From Natrinema gari JCM 14663 (GTDB taxonomy: Archaea > Halobacteriota > Halobacteria > Halobacteriales > Natrialbaceae), in the NCBI RefSeq assembly GCF_000337175.1, contig NZ_AOIJ01000061.1:174407-238406 (forward strand): a stretch of DNA of 64,000 nucleotides, given 5' to 3'. The notes under the pieces are model-generated. The model was not told where the DNA came from, did no database searches, and worked only from the letters and a program-made list of their open reading frames with translations. This document shows, in pieces, positions 8,355 through 16,778 of this stretch. The position numbers and the translations under genes are program-made. How positions within the stretch are numbered: the first letter of the stretch is position 1; each line of letters opens with the position of its first letter.

Positions 8355-8824
8355 GGCCCGTCTCCGAGCACGCCGTAGACGCCGCCGAGCACGAGACCGT
8401 ACACGGCGTGCCAGAGCAGCGACGGCGGCGCGAAGTTGGGGACCGGCGGCGACGCGGGAGAGCCGACCGCGCTGAGCCAGACGGGCATGAGAAGTCCGGC
8501 CAGCACGACCCAGATCACGACGCCCCAGACGAGACCGAGGCCGACGACGTTCCCTATCGAGTCGACCCCAAGCACGCCGGCGAGTCCGGCGAAGGCGAGC
8601 CCCAACACTGCGCCGTGAAAGACATGAACCGCCATCCCCACGGGGACGGTCGCCGGGGGTGCCAGGAAGTACAACGACGGAATCGCCACGGCGATCACCG
8701 CCTCGTTCATCACGAGCATCAGCGCCCCCATGACGATGCCGCCCGCTACGCCACCGCCGATGCCCGCCTTCCAGTTGCTTCTGTGTGAAATCGTTCGGAC
8801 ACGACGACCGGTTTCGATGGCCAT
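8339..8824 (-). CDS. Haloarchaeal multi-pass membrane protein of unknown function
   Basis: 161 residues with four hydrophobic helices: AGIGGGVAGGIVMGALMLV, then MAVHVFHGAVLGLAFAGLAG, VVGLGLVWGVVIWVVLAGLL and a last HAVYGLVLGGVYGVLG. Gly-rich small-residue helices of this type occur in haloarchaeal proteins with no known role. The last five residues, PYSSH, and the stop lie inside a 43-bp dispersed repeat. The ATG at 8824 (MAIETGRRVR) is preferred over 8923, which would add a soluble Pro-rich leader. It sits convergently to the zinc-ribbon regulator gene. Confidence 0.65.
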   Translation of the reverse strand: MAIETGRRVRTISHRSNWKAGIGGGVAGGIVMGALMLVMNEAVIAVAIPSLYFLAPPATVPVGMAVHVFHGAVLGLAFAGLAGVLGVDSIGNVVGLGLVWGVVIWVVLAGLLMPVWLSAVGSPASPPVPNFAPPSLLWHAVYGLVLGGVYGVLGDGPYSSH

Positions 8825-9046
8825 ACCGAACGGAGGACCCGCGTTTTCATAGGCGTGCTGAGGGTGTGGGATAGGGACCCACGTTCGCGAAACACTTATA
8901 AGGTCGTCCGTCTCGAGTCGCATAGAGCGTCGAGTGGGTCCACCGCTTCGATTCTCGTCGGGCGTTCCGATGGGTGTCGCGAGCGAACTCGACCGCTCGC
9001 GGTCACCGGTGAGCCGGCGTCGCAGTCGATGGACTCGGCTCGCGGC

Positions 9047-10543
9047 TTAGCCCTCGAGTTCGCGCCGCAGAAGCTGATTGACGTCGCCGGGGTCGGCGCT
9101 GCCGCCGGTCTTTTGCATGACCTGTCCGACGAGGAAGTTGATCGCACCGTCGTCGCCGCTCTCGTAGTCGCCGACTGCGTCGGGATTCTCGTCGATCGCC
9201 TCGACGACGGCTTGCTTGACCTCGTCCTCGCCGGTCTTCCCCAGCCCGTCCTCTTTGACGACCTCGTCTGGCAGCCGACCGTCGTCGAGCATCGATCGCA
9301 GGACCGTCTCGCGGGCGTTCTTCGCCGTAATCTCGTCGTCGGCGACGAGTTCGACGAGCCGTTTGATCTCCTCGAGTCGCCCCTCGATCTCGGTGATCTC
9401 GATATCGCGATAGTTGAGTTCGCCCAGCAGGTTGTCCGCGACCCACGTGGCGGCGAGGTCGGGATCGAACTCGCCGGCGACGTCCTCGTAGAAGTCCGCG
9501 ACCTGTTTCGTCGAGGTGAGCTTCGAGGCGGCCTCCTCGCTGAGGCCGTATTCCGTCTGGAACCGCTCGCGGCGGGCCGTGGGGAGTTCCGGAATCGCGA
9601 TTTCGTCTTTCCAGCCCGAGACGCGCAGCGGCGGCAGGTCGGCCTCCTCGAAGTACCGGTAATCCTTCTCCTCCTCTTTCGACCGCATCGAGACCGTGAT
9701 CCCGCGGGATTCGTCCCAATGGCGGGTTTCCTGCTCGACCGCGCGCCCGCGTTGAATCGCGTTTTTCTGACGGGTTTCCTCGTAAGCCAGGGCTTTCTCC
9801 GCGCCCTTGTGACTCGAGATGTTCTTGACCTCCGTTCGGTTCGCGGCCTCGAGGGCGTCCATCCCGATCTCGTCGGTGTCGTCGCCGTCGATCTCCGCGT
9901 CGGGAATGATCGAGAGGTTGGCATCGATCCGCAGGCTGCCGTCGCGCTCGGCGTCGAAGACGCCCAAGTACTCCAAGACCTCCTCGAGTTCGGCGAGGAA
10001 CGCCCGCACTTCGCTCGGACTGCGGAAGTCGGGTGCCGTGACGATCTCCATCAGGGGCGTGCCGGCGCGATTGTAGTCGACGAGGGTGTACTCTGCCGAA
10101 TCGATACCGCCGCCGCCACCGACGTGCTGGAGGCTACCCGGGTCCTCCTCGAGATGGGCGCGCTCGATCGCGACGGTGCGTCGCTCGCCCTCGACGGCGA
10201 TCTCGAGTTCGCCGTCCTGACAGATCGGCTCGTCGTACTGGGTGATCTGGAAGTTCTTGGGCAGGTCGGGGTAGTAGTAGTTCTTCCGGTGGAAGCGGGT
10301 CTCTTCGGGGATGTCGGCGTCGATCGCCTTCCCGATCTTGACGGCAGCCTCGACGGCCCCCTCGTTCAGTACCGGCAGCGCCCCCGGCAGGCCGAGACAG
10401 ACCGGACAGACGTTGTCGTTCGGTTCGTCGCTCGGCTCGGTCGAACAGCCACAGAAGATCTTCGTGTCGGTCTCCAGCTGGACGTGGACCTCGAGGCCGA
10501 TGACGGTCACGAGGTCGCCCTGCTGGGCGGTCTGGGCAGTCAT
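9047..10543 (-). CDS. gatB: Asp-tRNA(Asn)/Glu-tRNA(Gln) amidotransferase subunit B
   Basis: 498 residues, the usual GatB length. With GatA and GatC it converts misacylated Glu-tRNA(Gln) or Asp-tRNA(Asn) into the amide form. Starting motif VIGLEVHVQLETDTKIFCGC leads into the zinc site CGCSTEPSDEP...CPVCLGLPG. The kinase-like cradle follows (LEEDPGSLQHVGGG, VDYNRAGTPLMEIVT), then the helical domain and the C-terminal YqeY-type tail (NFLVGQVMQKTGGSADPGDV). gatA and gatC are not in the window. The ATG at 10543 (MTAQTAQQGD) is chosen because the upstream extension to 10645 has no homologous look. Confidence 0.95.
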   Translation of the reverse strand: MTAQTAQQGDLVTVIGLEVHVQLETDTKIFCGCSTEPSDEPNDNVCPVCLGLPGALPVLNEGAVEAAVKIGKAIDADIPEETRFHRKNYYYPDLPKNFQITQYDEPICQDGELEIAVEGERRTVAIERAHLEEDPGSLQHVGGGGGIDSAEYTLVDYNRAGTPLMEIVTAPDFRSPSEVRAFLAELEEVLEYLGVFDAERDGSLRIDANLSIIPDAEIDGDDTDEIGMDALEAANRTEVKNISSHKGAEKALAYEETRQKNAIQRGRAVEQETRHWDESRGITVSMRSKEEEKDYRYFEEADLPPLRVSGWKDEIAIPELPTARRERFQTEYGLSEEAASKLTSTKQVADFYEDVAGEFDPDLAATWVADNLLGELNYRDIEITEIEGRLEEIKRLVELVADDEITAKNARETVLRSMLDDGRLPDEVVKEDGLGKTGEDEVKQAVVEAIDENPDAVGDYESGDDGAINFLVGQVMQKTGGSADPGDVNQLLRRELEG

Positions 10544-10656
10544 TGAAGACCGATTCGGCCCCACAGGGGTAAAACGTAACGGGACGCGCTCAGTCGGTTC
10601 CGATCGGGTAGTGTGCCACCACACTAGATTTGTCTCGTCGGTCACTACCGTCGAGT

Positions 10657-10902
10657 ATGAGTACCGATCGGGTCGACGCCGAAAGCAAGGTCTCCGGAAA
10701 TCAGGCCAACATTCCCGCGCGAATCCGACGGCGGCTCGGCATCGACGACGGCGATCGACTTCGGTGGAACGTCGAAGACGACGGAGCGGTCCGAGTGGAG
10801 GTCGTCCACCGCCGCGGCGGCTCGTTCGCTGATTTCACCGGATACGACGGTGACGAGGAGACTGACGCAACGACGGGCCACGGCGCCTGGGGAGTCGAAT
10901 AG
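10657..10902 (+). CDS. AbrB/MazE/SpoVT-type DNA-binding protein, probable antitoxin
   Basis: 81 residues. The swapped-hairpin AbrB fold is recognisable in KVSGNQANIPARIRRRLGID followed by DGDRLRWNVEDDGAVRVEVV. Such proteins pair with PIN-domain toxins in VapBC loci: the antitoxin represses the operon and neutralises the nuclease with its C-terminal tail (FADFTGYDGDEETDATTGHG). Its stop is immediately followed by the ATG of a PIN-type reading frame, which is frameshifted here. The antitoxin itself looks intact. Confidence 0.8.
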   Translation: MSTDRVDAESKVSGNQANIPARIRRRLGIDDGDRLRWNVEDDGAVRVEVVHRRGGSFADFTGYDGDEETDATTGHGAWGVE

Positions 10903-11336
10903 ATGCCGCGTGCGGTCGTCGATACGTCGGTGCTGTTCGCTGCGAGTTACCGCCGAGACGGGGCACACGAGGACGCGCTTCCGATTCTTCGCGGGATGGA
11001 GATCAGTCCCTGCCCGAAGCCATTGTACTCGATTCCGTTCTCACGGAGACGCTCAACGGTCTGACGACACACGCCGGCCACGATCCGTCCGTCGATTTTC
11101 TCGATCGCATCGAAGAAAACGAGCGGTTCCATATCGTCTCGCTAGCAGCGGATTCGTTGGCGACAGCGAAATCGCTGTTCCGTCAGCATCACGGCCTTTC
11201 GTTCGTCGACGCGTGTATCGTCGCGTCCATGCACGACACCGATATCGACTACCTGTACGCGTTCGACGACGATTTCGATCGCATCGACGACATCACTCGG
11301 CTCGAGACCGCGACGAACCCGTCCGATCCGCACTGA
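10903..11336 (+). pseudogene. VapC-like PIN-domain toxin, frameshifted
   Basis: The frame opens MPRAVVDTSVLFAASYRRDG, with the first PIN catalytic Asp in VVDTSVL, but goes out of frame near 10996-11001 and stops at once after about 50 codons. From 11001 another frame continues the same protein: DQSLPEAIVLDSVLTETLNG, SFVDACIVASMHD with the later acidic residues, and a normal end at 11336. Loss of one base in GGGATGGAGATCAG would explain it. Both halves together give about 144 residues, a normal PIN length. It is either a truly inactivated toxin or a sequencing/assembly error in a draft genome. The antitoxin gene directly upstream is intact. Confidence 0.75.
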
Positions 11337-13412
11337 TTACCGCGCGTCCTCGAGTGCCTCGAGCGCGTCGGGGTTCTCGATGCTGCTCATGTCGCCGAGA
11401 TCCTCGCCGGTGTAGGTCGCTTGGATGGCCCGGCGGATGATCTTGCCCGACTGGGTTTTGGGGAACTCGTCAACGAACAGGATTTCGCGCGGGCGGAACG
11501 GTTTGCCCAACTCGTCGCCGACCTGTGTGCGCAGGTCCTCGCGGAGGTCGTCCGTTTCGTCGACCCCGTCCTCGAGGACGACGTAGGTGACGACGGCGGT
11601 ACCGGTGGTGTCGTCGGGCGCGCCGATAGCGGCGGCCTGTGTGACGGCCTCGTGGTCGATGAGCGCGCCCTCGACCTCGGCGGGGCCGACCTTGCGGCCG
11701 GCGACGTTGAGCGCGTCGTCGGCCCGGCCGTGGAGGAACCAGAAGCCGTCCGCGTCCTTCTGTGCCCAGTCGCCGTGATCCCACATATCCTCGAACGTCG
11801 ACCAGTACTCCTCGAGATAGCGCTCGTCGCCGGCCCACAGGGATTTGGTCATCGACGGACAGGAGTCCCGCGCGACGAGGTAGCCCCGTTCGGTGTCTTC
11901 TTTGACCGAGTTGCCCTCGCGGTCGACGACGTCGATGTCCATCCCGAGGCCGGGGCCGCCGAGCGTACAGGGCTTGAGCGGTTCGGTCGGCATCGGCATC
12001 AGGAAACAGCCACAGATCTCGGTGCCGCCGGAGATGTTGATGATCGGGGCCTCGCCCCCGCCGACGTTCTCGTGGAACCAGTGCCAGGATTCGGGGTCCC
12101 ACGGCTCGCCCGTCGAGCCGAGGATTCGCAGCGAAGAGAGGTCGTGGCCCTCGAGCCACTCGTCCCCGTGTTTTCGCAGCGCCCGAATTGCCGTTGGCGA
12201 GATGCCGAACTGAGTGATCCTGTGACGGTCGATCATCTCCCAGAACCGGTCGGGATCGGGATAGTCCGGCGCGCCCTCGTACATGAAGACGGTGCCGCCG
12301 AACGTGTGCGTCCCGATCAGGCTCCAGGGTCCCATCATCCAGCCGATGTCCGACACCCAGAAGAACCGATCCGACGGCTTGAGATCCATCCCGAAGTGGA
12401 CCTCCTTGGGGCACTGGACCTGTACCCCCGCGTGGGTGTGGACGATTCCCTTCGGCTTGCCGGTGGTGCCCGACGAGTACAGCAGCATCGACTCGTGGTC
12501 CGAGGCCAGGGATTTCGTCTCGTACTCGTCGTCGGCCGCCCCGACGGCATCGGCCCACCATTCGTCGCGGTCGTCGGTCCACGGAATCTCGTGTTCGTTC
12601 GTCCGCTCGCGGGACCCACCGTGTCCCGCCCGCCCCTCCGCGGCGCTTCGCGCTCCGCTGCTCGAGCCGAGGCGGTCGAAAACGATCGTGTGTTCGACGT
12701 GGCCGGCCGTCGCGATGGCCTCGTCGGCCGCGGACTTGAGGAAGACCGGATCGCCGCGGCGGTAGAAGCCATCGCCGGTAAAGAGCACGGTCGGCTCCGC
12801 GTCCGCGATCCGGGTGGCGGTTGCGTCGACGCCGAACCCGGAGAAGATCGGGACCGCGATCGCGCCGACCTTGAAACAGCCATAGAGGATCGAGACGACC
12901 TCCGGGACCATCGGCATGTAGAGGCCGACGGTGTCGCCCGTGCCGACGCCGCGCTCCTCGAGCGCGTTCGCGACCCGATTCGACTGGCGGTGGAGTTCGT
13001 GGTACGTTATTTCCCGAACGTCGCCGTGTTCACCCTCCCAGATCGTGGCGACCGTGTTTCGGCGCTCCTCGTCGACGGCCGCGTGGCGGTCCACGACGTT
13101 GTGGGCGATGTTGAGTTCCCCGCCGGGGTACCACTCGGTAAACTGCGGCCCCGCGCTGTCGTCCCTGACCTCGTCGTACGCCTCATAGAACTCGATTCCG
13201 AGGTAGTCGACGAGTTCGTCCCAGAACCAGTCCACGCCGCTGTCGGGTTCGTCCTCGAGGTCGGTCGTCGTTCGCTCGATGAGTTCCTCGTAGTCGTCGA
13301 TCCCGTACTCCTGCATGAACTGCCAGACGTTCGTCGATTCGACGAACTCCTGGCTGGGCTCGTGGGCGATCTCGTCGATGTCAGCGAGACTGGGACTCGT
13401 ATTTCCGGGCAT
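11337..13412 (-). CDS. AMP-forming acyl-CoA synthetase (acetyl-/propionyl-CoA synthetase-like)
   Basis: 691 residues of the ANL superfamily, which activates a carboxylic acid as its adenylate and then transfers it to CoA. The P-loop-like motif is LLYSSGTTGKPKGIVHTHAG; then ILGSTGEPWDPESWHW, INISGGTEICGCF and GYLVARDSCPS. The C-terminal swivelling domain has DDALNVAGRKVGPAEVEGAL and the catalytic Lys in FPKTQSGKIIRR. The long N-terminal region matches acetate-CoA ligase-like members, but the exact acid is uncertain. A hydrophilic Ser/Gly/Arg-rich stretch encoded around 12590-12670 (SSSGARSAAEGRAGHGG) looks like an insertion. Confidence 0.85.
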   Translation of the reverse strand: MPGNTSPSLADIDEIAHEPSQEFVESTNVWQFMQEYGIDDYEELIERTTTDLEDEPDSGVDWFWDELVDYLGIEFYEAYDEVRDDSAGPQFTEWYPGGELNIAHNVVDRHAAVDEERRNTVATIWEGEHGDVREITYHELHRQSNRVANALEERGVGTGDTVGLYMPMVPEVVSILYGCFKVGAIAVPIFSGFGVDATATRIADAEPTVLFTGDGFYRRGDPVFLKSAADEAIATAGHVEHTIVFDRLGSSSGARSAAEGRAGHGGSRERTNEHEIPWTDDRDEWWADAVGAADDEYETKSLASDHESMLLYSSGTTGKPKGIVHTHAGVQVQCPKEVHFGMDLKPSDRFFWVSDIGWMMGPWSLIGTHTFGGTVFMYEGAPDYPDPDRFWEMIDRHRITQFGISPTAIRALRKHGDEWLEGHDLSSLRILGSTGEPWDPESWHWFHENVGGGEAPIINISGGTEICGCFLMPMPTEPLKPCTLGGPGLGMDIDVVDREGNSVKEDTERGYLVARDSCPSMTKSLWAGDERYLEEYWSTFEDMWDHGDWAQKDADGFWFLHGRADDALNVAGRKVGPAEVEGALIDHEAVTQAAAIGAPDDTTGTAVVTYVVLEDGVDETDDLREDLRTQVGDELGKPFRPREILFVDEFPKTQSGKIIRRAIQATYTGEDLGDMSSIENPDALEALEDAR

Positions 13413-13574
13413 TGATACCCGGAGGTACGAGACAGACCATCATCAAACAACAGGTCGCCCGTCGAACGCGAGGAGCGATCGCCGTTCGACACCGCTGCTG
13501 ACCGGTTCGAACGACCGAGACACGACCTGTGAGCGCCGGAGGGCTTTTTCTCGTTCGACGGCTATTGGTAGCTT

Positions 13575-16226
13575 ATGAGTACTCGAGCGGACGCGGACGA
13601 CGAGGCATTCTGGGGGGATGCCGACGACGACGTCGCGCTCCACCGGTATCGGACGCTCGTCAACGCGATCGACGACGGGCTCTACCAGCTCGATGCCGAT
13701 GGGCACTTCGTCGCCGTCAACGACGTTCTCGTCGAGACGACCGGGTATACACGCGACGACCTCCTCGGCGAACACGTCTCGCTCGTGCTCGCCGATGCCG
13801 ATGTCCGCCGGATGGAACGCGAACTCGAGGGGATCGAGGCGATCGACGACGCGGTCGTAACCGTCGACCTCGACGTTCGAACCGCCGACGGCGAGACGCT
13901 CCCCTGCGAACTGCGCGTCACTCCGTTGCTGACGGACGGCGAGTTCCGCGGGAGTATCGGCATCGTGCGTGGCTGTGCGGAGCGAAACCGGCAGCAGGAC
14001 CACGACATCTCCGACCAGAAGGAGTCGGCAGCGGACTTGCGGGAGAGCGAAGACGCGTTTCGGTCGCTGGTCGACGCCGTCGAGGAGTACGCGATCTTCC
14101 GGCTCGATGCGGCAGGCAACGTCATCAGTTGGAACAAGGGAGCATGCAAGATCAAAGGCTACGATCGCGAGGAGATACTCGGGGACCACTTCTCGACGTT
14201 TTACACGGAGGCCGACCGGGCGGCGGCCGTACCCGAGCGGAACCTCGAGCGGGCGCTCAACGACGGCTCTGCCGAGGACGAGGGGTGGCGCGTCCGCAAG
14301 GACGGGACGCGGTTCTGGGCGACGGTCACGATCACGCCGATTCGGGACGACGACGGGTCCCATCAGGGCTATCTCAAGGTGACTCGTGATATGACCGATC
14401 GGCGGGAACGAGAACAGGAACTCGAGGGCGAACTCCAGCGCATTCTCGGGCGGATCTCGGACGCGTTCTACGCGGTCGACGACGAGTTCCGATTTACGCA
14501 CGTCAACGACCGCGCCGCGGAACTCCTCCAGCGCTCGGAGTCGGAACTGCTCGGAAAGCAGCTCTGGGAGGTATTTCCCGACCTCCCCGAGATAGACCCG
14601 GTCTGGGACGCCTTCCATACAGCCCTGGAAACCCAGGAGCCGACCAGCTACGAACTCTACTACGACACGCTCGATTTCTGGGTCGAGTCGAACCTCTACC
14701 CCTCCGAAACCGGTATTTCGGTGTACTTCCGCGATGTCACCGAGCGCCGAGAGCGCGAACGCGAACTCGAGCGGACCGAACGGCGCTTCGAGGCGATCTT
14801 CGAGGACCCGAACATCTTCGTGGGGCTGCTCGAGCCCGACGGAACGGTGATCGATATCAACGGGACGGCGATGGGGTACGTTGACGCCGCTCTCGAGGAC
14901 GTGATCGGTGACCACTTCTGTGAAACGCCCTGGTGGGACGAGAGCGGTCGGGCCGTCGTCAGGGAGTGGACCGACCGGGCGGCGGCCGGCGAGTACGTCA
15001 ATTTCGAGATCGACCTCGCCCGGCCGACCGGGGTGGGATACACGCTCGACGGCGTCTTCAGGCCCGTGACGAACGAAGCGGGCGATGTCGTCTCGATCGT
15101 CGTCTCGGCCCGCGATATCACGGCGCGAAAGAAGCGCGAACGTGAACTCGAGGAGTCCGAGCAGCGGTACCGAACGCTTGCGGAACACTTCCCGAACGGA
15201 GTCGTGACCCTGTTCGACCACGACCTCGAGTACACGCTGGTTGCGGGACAGGGCTTCGACAAGATCCCGGTTGACCCGGCGGAAGCCGAGGGGGAACACT
15301 TCGACGACGTCTGGCCGACGGAGGCGAACAGGTCGCTCAAGCCGGCGCTTCAGGCCGCACTCGAGGGCGAGGAGCGATCGGTCGAACTCGAGTACGCCGG
15401 CCGCGAGTGGATCGTCTACACGGTGCCGATCACCGACAGCCGCGGTGATGTCTTCGCCGGGGTGACGATGGCACACGACATCACCGAACGGAAGCAGTAC
15501 CAGCGGCAACTCGAGGAGACGATCGAGCGACTCGAGGCGTCGAACAAGCGACTCGAGCAGTTCGCCTACGCCGCCTCCCACGACCTGCAGGAACCCCTGC
15601 GGATGATTTCGAGTTACCTCCAACTCATCGAGAGCCGATACGCCGCCGATCTCGACGCGGACGGCGAGGAATTCATCGACTACGCCGTCGATGGGGCCGA
15701 GCGGATGCGAGACATGATCGAGGGACTGCTGGCGTACTCGCGAGTCGAGACACAGGGGACCCCGCTCGAACCCGTCGACCTCGAGTCGATTCTCGAGAGC
15801 GTGCTGGCTGATCTCCAGCTCCGAATCGAGGAGACAAACGCCGACATCGAAATCGCGGACCTCCCCCGCGTCGAGGGCGACGCGAGACAGTTACGACAGG
15901 TGTTTCAGAACCTGCTTTCGAACGCGATCGAGTACACCGACGGCGAGCCGCCGCGGATCGCCGTCGACGCCGACCGCCGGGGATCGGAGTGGCTGATTTC
16001 GGTCCGCGACGAGGGCATCGGGATCGCGCCCGGCGATCAGGACCGCGTGTTCGAGGTCTTTCAGCGCCTCCACAGCCGGGAGAACTATTCGGGGACCGGA
16101 ATCGGCCTCGCGCTCTCCCAGCGGATCATCGAGCGTCACGGCGGCGAAATCCGGGTCGACTCCGAGCCGGGAGTGGGGTCGACGTTTTCGCTGACGCTGC
16201 CGGCGGTCGAGTCCGACTCGCGGTGA
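13575..16226 (+). CDS. Multi-PAS sensor histidine kinase
   Basis: 883 residues with no transmembrane segment, so probably cytoplasmic. Five PAS-type sensor modules can be read at about residues 25-145, 160-275, 285-395, 400-520 and 525-640, each closing with a version of the VTRDMTDRRERE linker. The dimerisation/phosphoacceptor helix is FAYAASHDLQEPLRMISSYL with the phosphorylated His669. The ATPase domain shows LRQVFQNLLSNAIEY (N box), DEGIGIAPGDQDRVFEVFQR (G1/F) and GTGIGLALSQRIIERHGG (G2). No response regulator is adjacent, as is common for haloarchaeal kinases. The signal is unknown. Confidence 0.9.
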   Translation: MSTRADADDEAFWGDADDDVALHRYRTLVNAIDDGLYQLDADGHFVAVNDVLVETTGYTRDDLLGEHVSLVLADADVRRMERELEGIEAIDDAVVTVDLDVRTADGETLPCELRVTPLLTDGEFRGSIGIVRGCAERNRQQDHDISDQKESAADLRESEDAFRSLVDAVEEYAIFRLDAAGNVISWNKGACKIKGYDREEILGDHFSTFYTEADRAAAVPERNLERALNDGSAEDEGWRVRKDGTRFWATVTITPIRDDDGSHQGYLKVTRDMTDRREREQELEGELQRILGRISDAFYAVDDEFRFTHVNDRAAELLQRSESELLGKQLWEVFPDLPEIDPVWDAFHTALETQEPTSYELYYDTLDFWVESNLYPSETGISVYFRDVTERRERERELERTERRFEAIFEDPNIFVGLLEPDGTVIDINGTAMGYVDAALEDVIGDHFCETPWWDESGRAVVREWTDRAAAGEYVNFEIDLARPTGVGYTLDGVFRPVTNEAGDVVSIVVSARDITARKKRERELEESEQRYRTLAEHFPNGVVTLFDHDLEYTLVAGQGFDKIPVDPAEAEGEHFDDVWPTEANRSLKPALQAALEGEERSVELEYAGREWIVYTVPITDSRGDVFAGVTMAHDITERKQYQRQLEETIERLEASNKRLEQFAYAASHDLQEPLRMISSYLQLIESRYAADLDADGEEFIDYAVDGAERMRDMIEGLLAYSRVETQGTPLEPVDLESILESVLADLQLRIEETNADIEIADLPRVEGDARQLRQVFQNLLSNAIEYTDGEPPRIAVDADRRGSEWLISVRDEGIGIAPGDQDRVFEVFQRLHSRENYSGTGIGLALSQRIIERHGGEIRVDSEPGVGSTFSLTLPAVESDSR

Positions 16227-16346
16227 GGCATCCGACGGCCCGGCCATGTGCACCCGCTCAGAACTGCCGGCCCCGTGGCCGTCTCGAGCGAACTGCGCGC
16301 CGCGCCGGCCCACTACGATAAGATATCCAACACTAGTCTGACGTAC

Positions 16347-16354
16347 GTTTATGT
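16347..16354 (+). promoter_or_regulatory. TATA box upstream of the coiled-coil protein and smc
   Basis: GTTTATGT lies 24-31 nt before the ATG at 16378, consistent with a leaderless promoter serving the 16378 gene and possibly smc-scpA downstream. Confidence 0.4.
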
Positions 16355-16377
16355 GCCCAGACCGACCCCTAGGGGAT

Positions 16378-16692
16378 ATGTCGAACAATCGCGTCGAGCA
16401 GCTCGAATCGACGGTTGCGGAACTCGAGTCGACGGTAGAGGGCCTGACGGACGAACTCATCGAGGCGAAGGAGCGAATCCGCGTGCTCGAGTCGGAACTC
16501 GATGCCGAGACGCCGACGCGCGTCCCCGACCGTCGGGCCGAGGAGACGGGAACGACGACGGTCGATGAGGACGACACTCCGGAGGCCGAACCCGACGAAG
16601 TCGCCGAGGCGGCGGCCGACGCCGAGGACGAGGACGACACCGTCGGCGATGAAGCGGAAGACTCAGGTAGCGACGACATCATCGTTGCGTAA
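16378..16692 (+). CDS. Short acidic coiled-coil protein upstream of smc
   Basis: 104 residues. Residues 1-43 form a heptad coiled coil (EQLESTVAELESTVEGLTDE then LIEAKERIRVLESEL); the rest is a disordered Asp/Glu-rich tail ending in the hydrophobic DDIIVA. It contains no enzymatic motif. It sits 86 nt before smc on the same strand, so a chromosome-related role is possible, but that rests on position alone. The ATG at 16378 is chosen because of the TATA box in front of it and because the upstream extension is not coiled coil. Confidence 0.65.
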   Translation: MSNNRVEQLESTVAELESTVEGLTDELIEAKERIRVLESELDAETPTRVPDRRAEETGTTTVDEDDTPEAEPDEVAEAAADAEDEDDTVGDEAEDSGSDDIIVA

Positions 16693-16761
16693 CTGCTGCC
16701 GACGCCGTGTGCGGGAACCGCGGCGTGGGTCCCACCGTCGACCGACGGCTGGTGGCTATAC

Positions 16762-16767
16762 GGAGGT
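16762..16767 (+). promoter_or_regulatory. Shine-Dalgarno site of smc
   Basis: GGAGGT is followed by 11 nt and the ATG at 16779. A full-strength Shine-Dalgarno is uncommon in haloarchaea and supports both this start codon and a leadered or read-through transcript from the gene upstream. Confidence 0.5.
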
Positions 16768-16778
16768 CTCGCAACAAG

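Noticed and set aside
13443..15623. Very long minus-strand ORF (726 codons) opposite the PAS histidine kinase
   Set aside because: High GC keeps antisense frames open; the sense strand holds recognisable PAS and kinase motifs, while the antisense translation has no family pattern.
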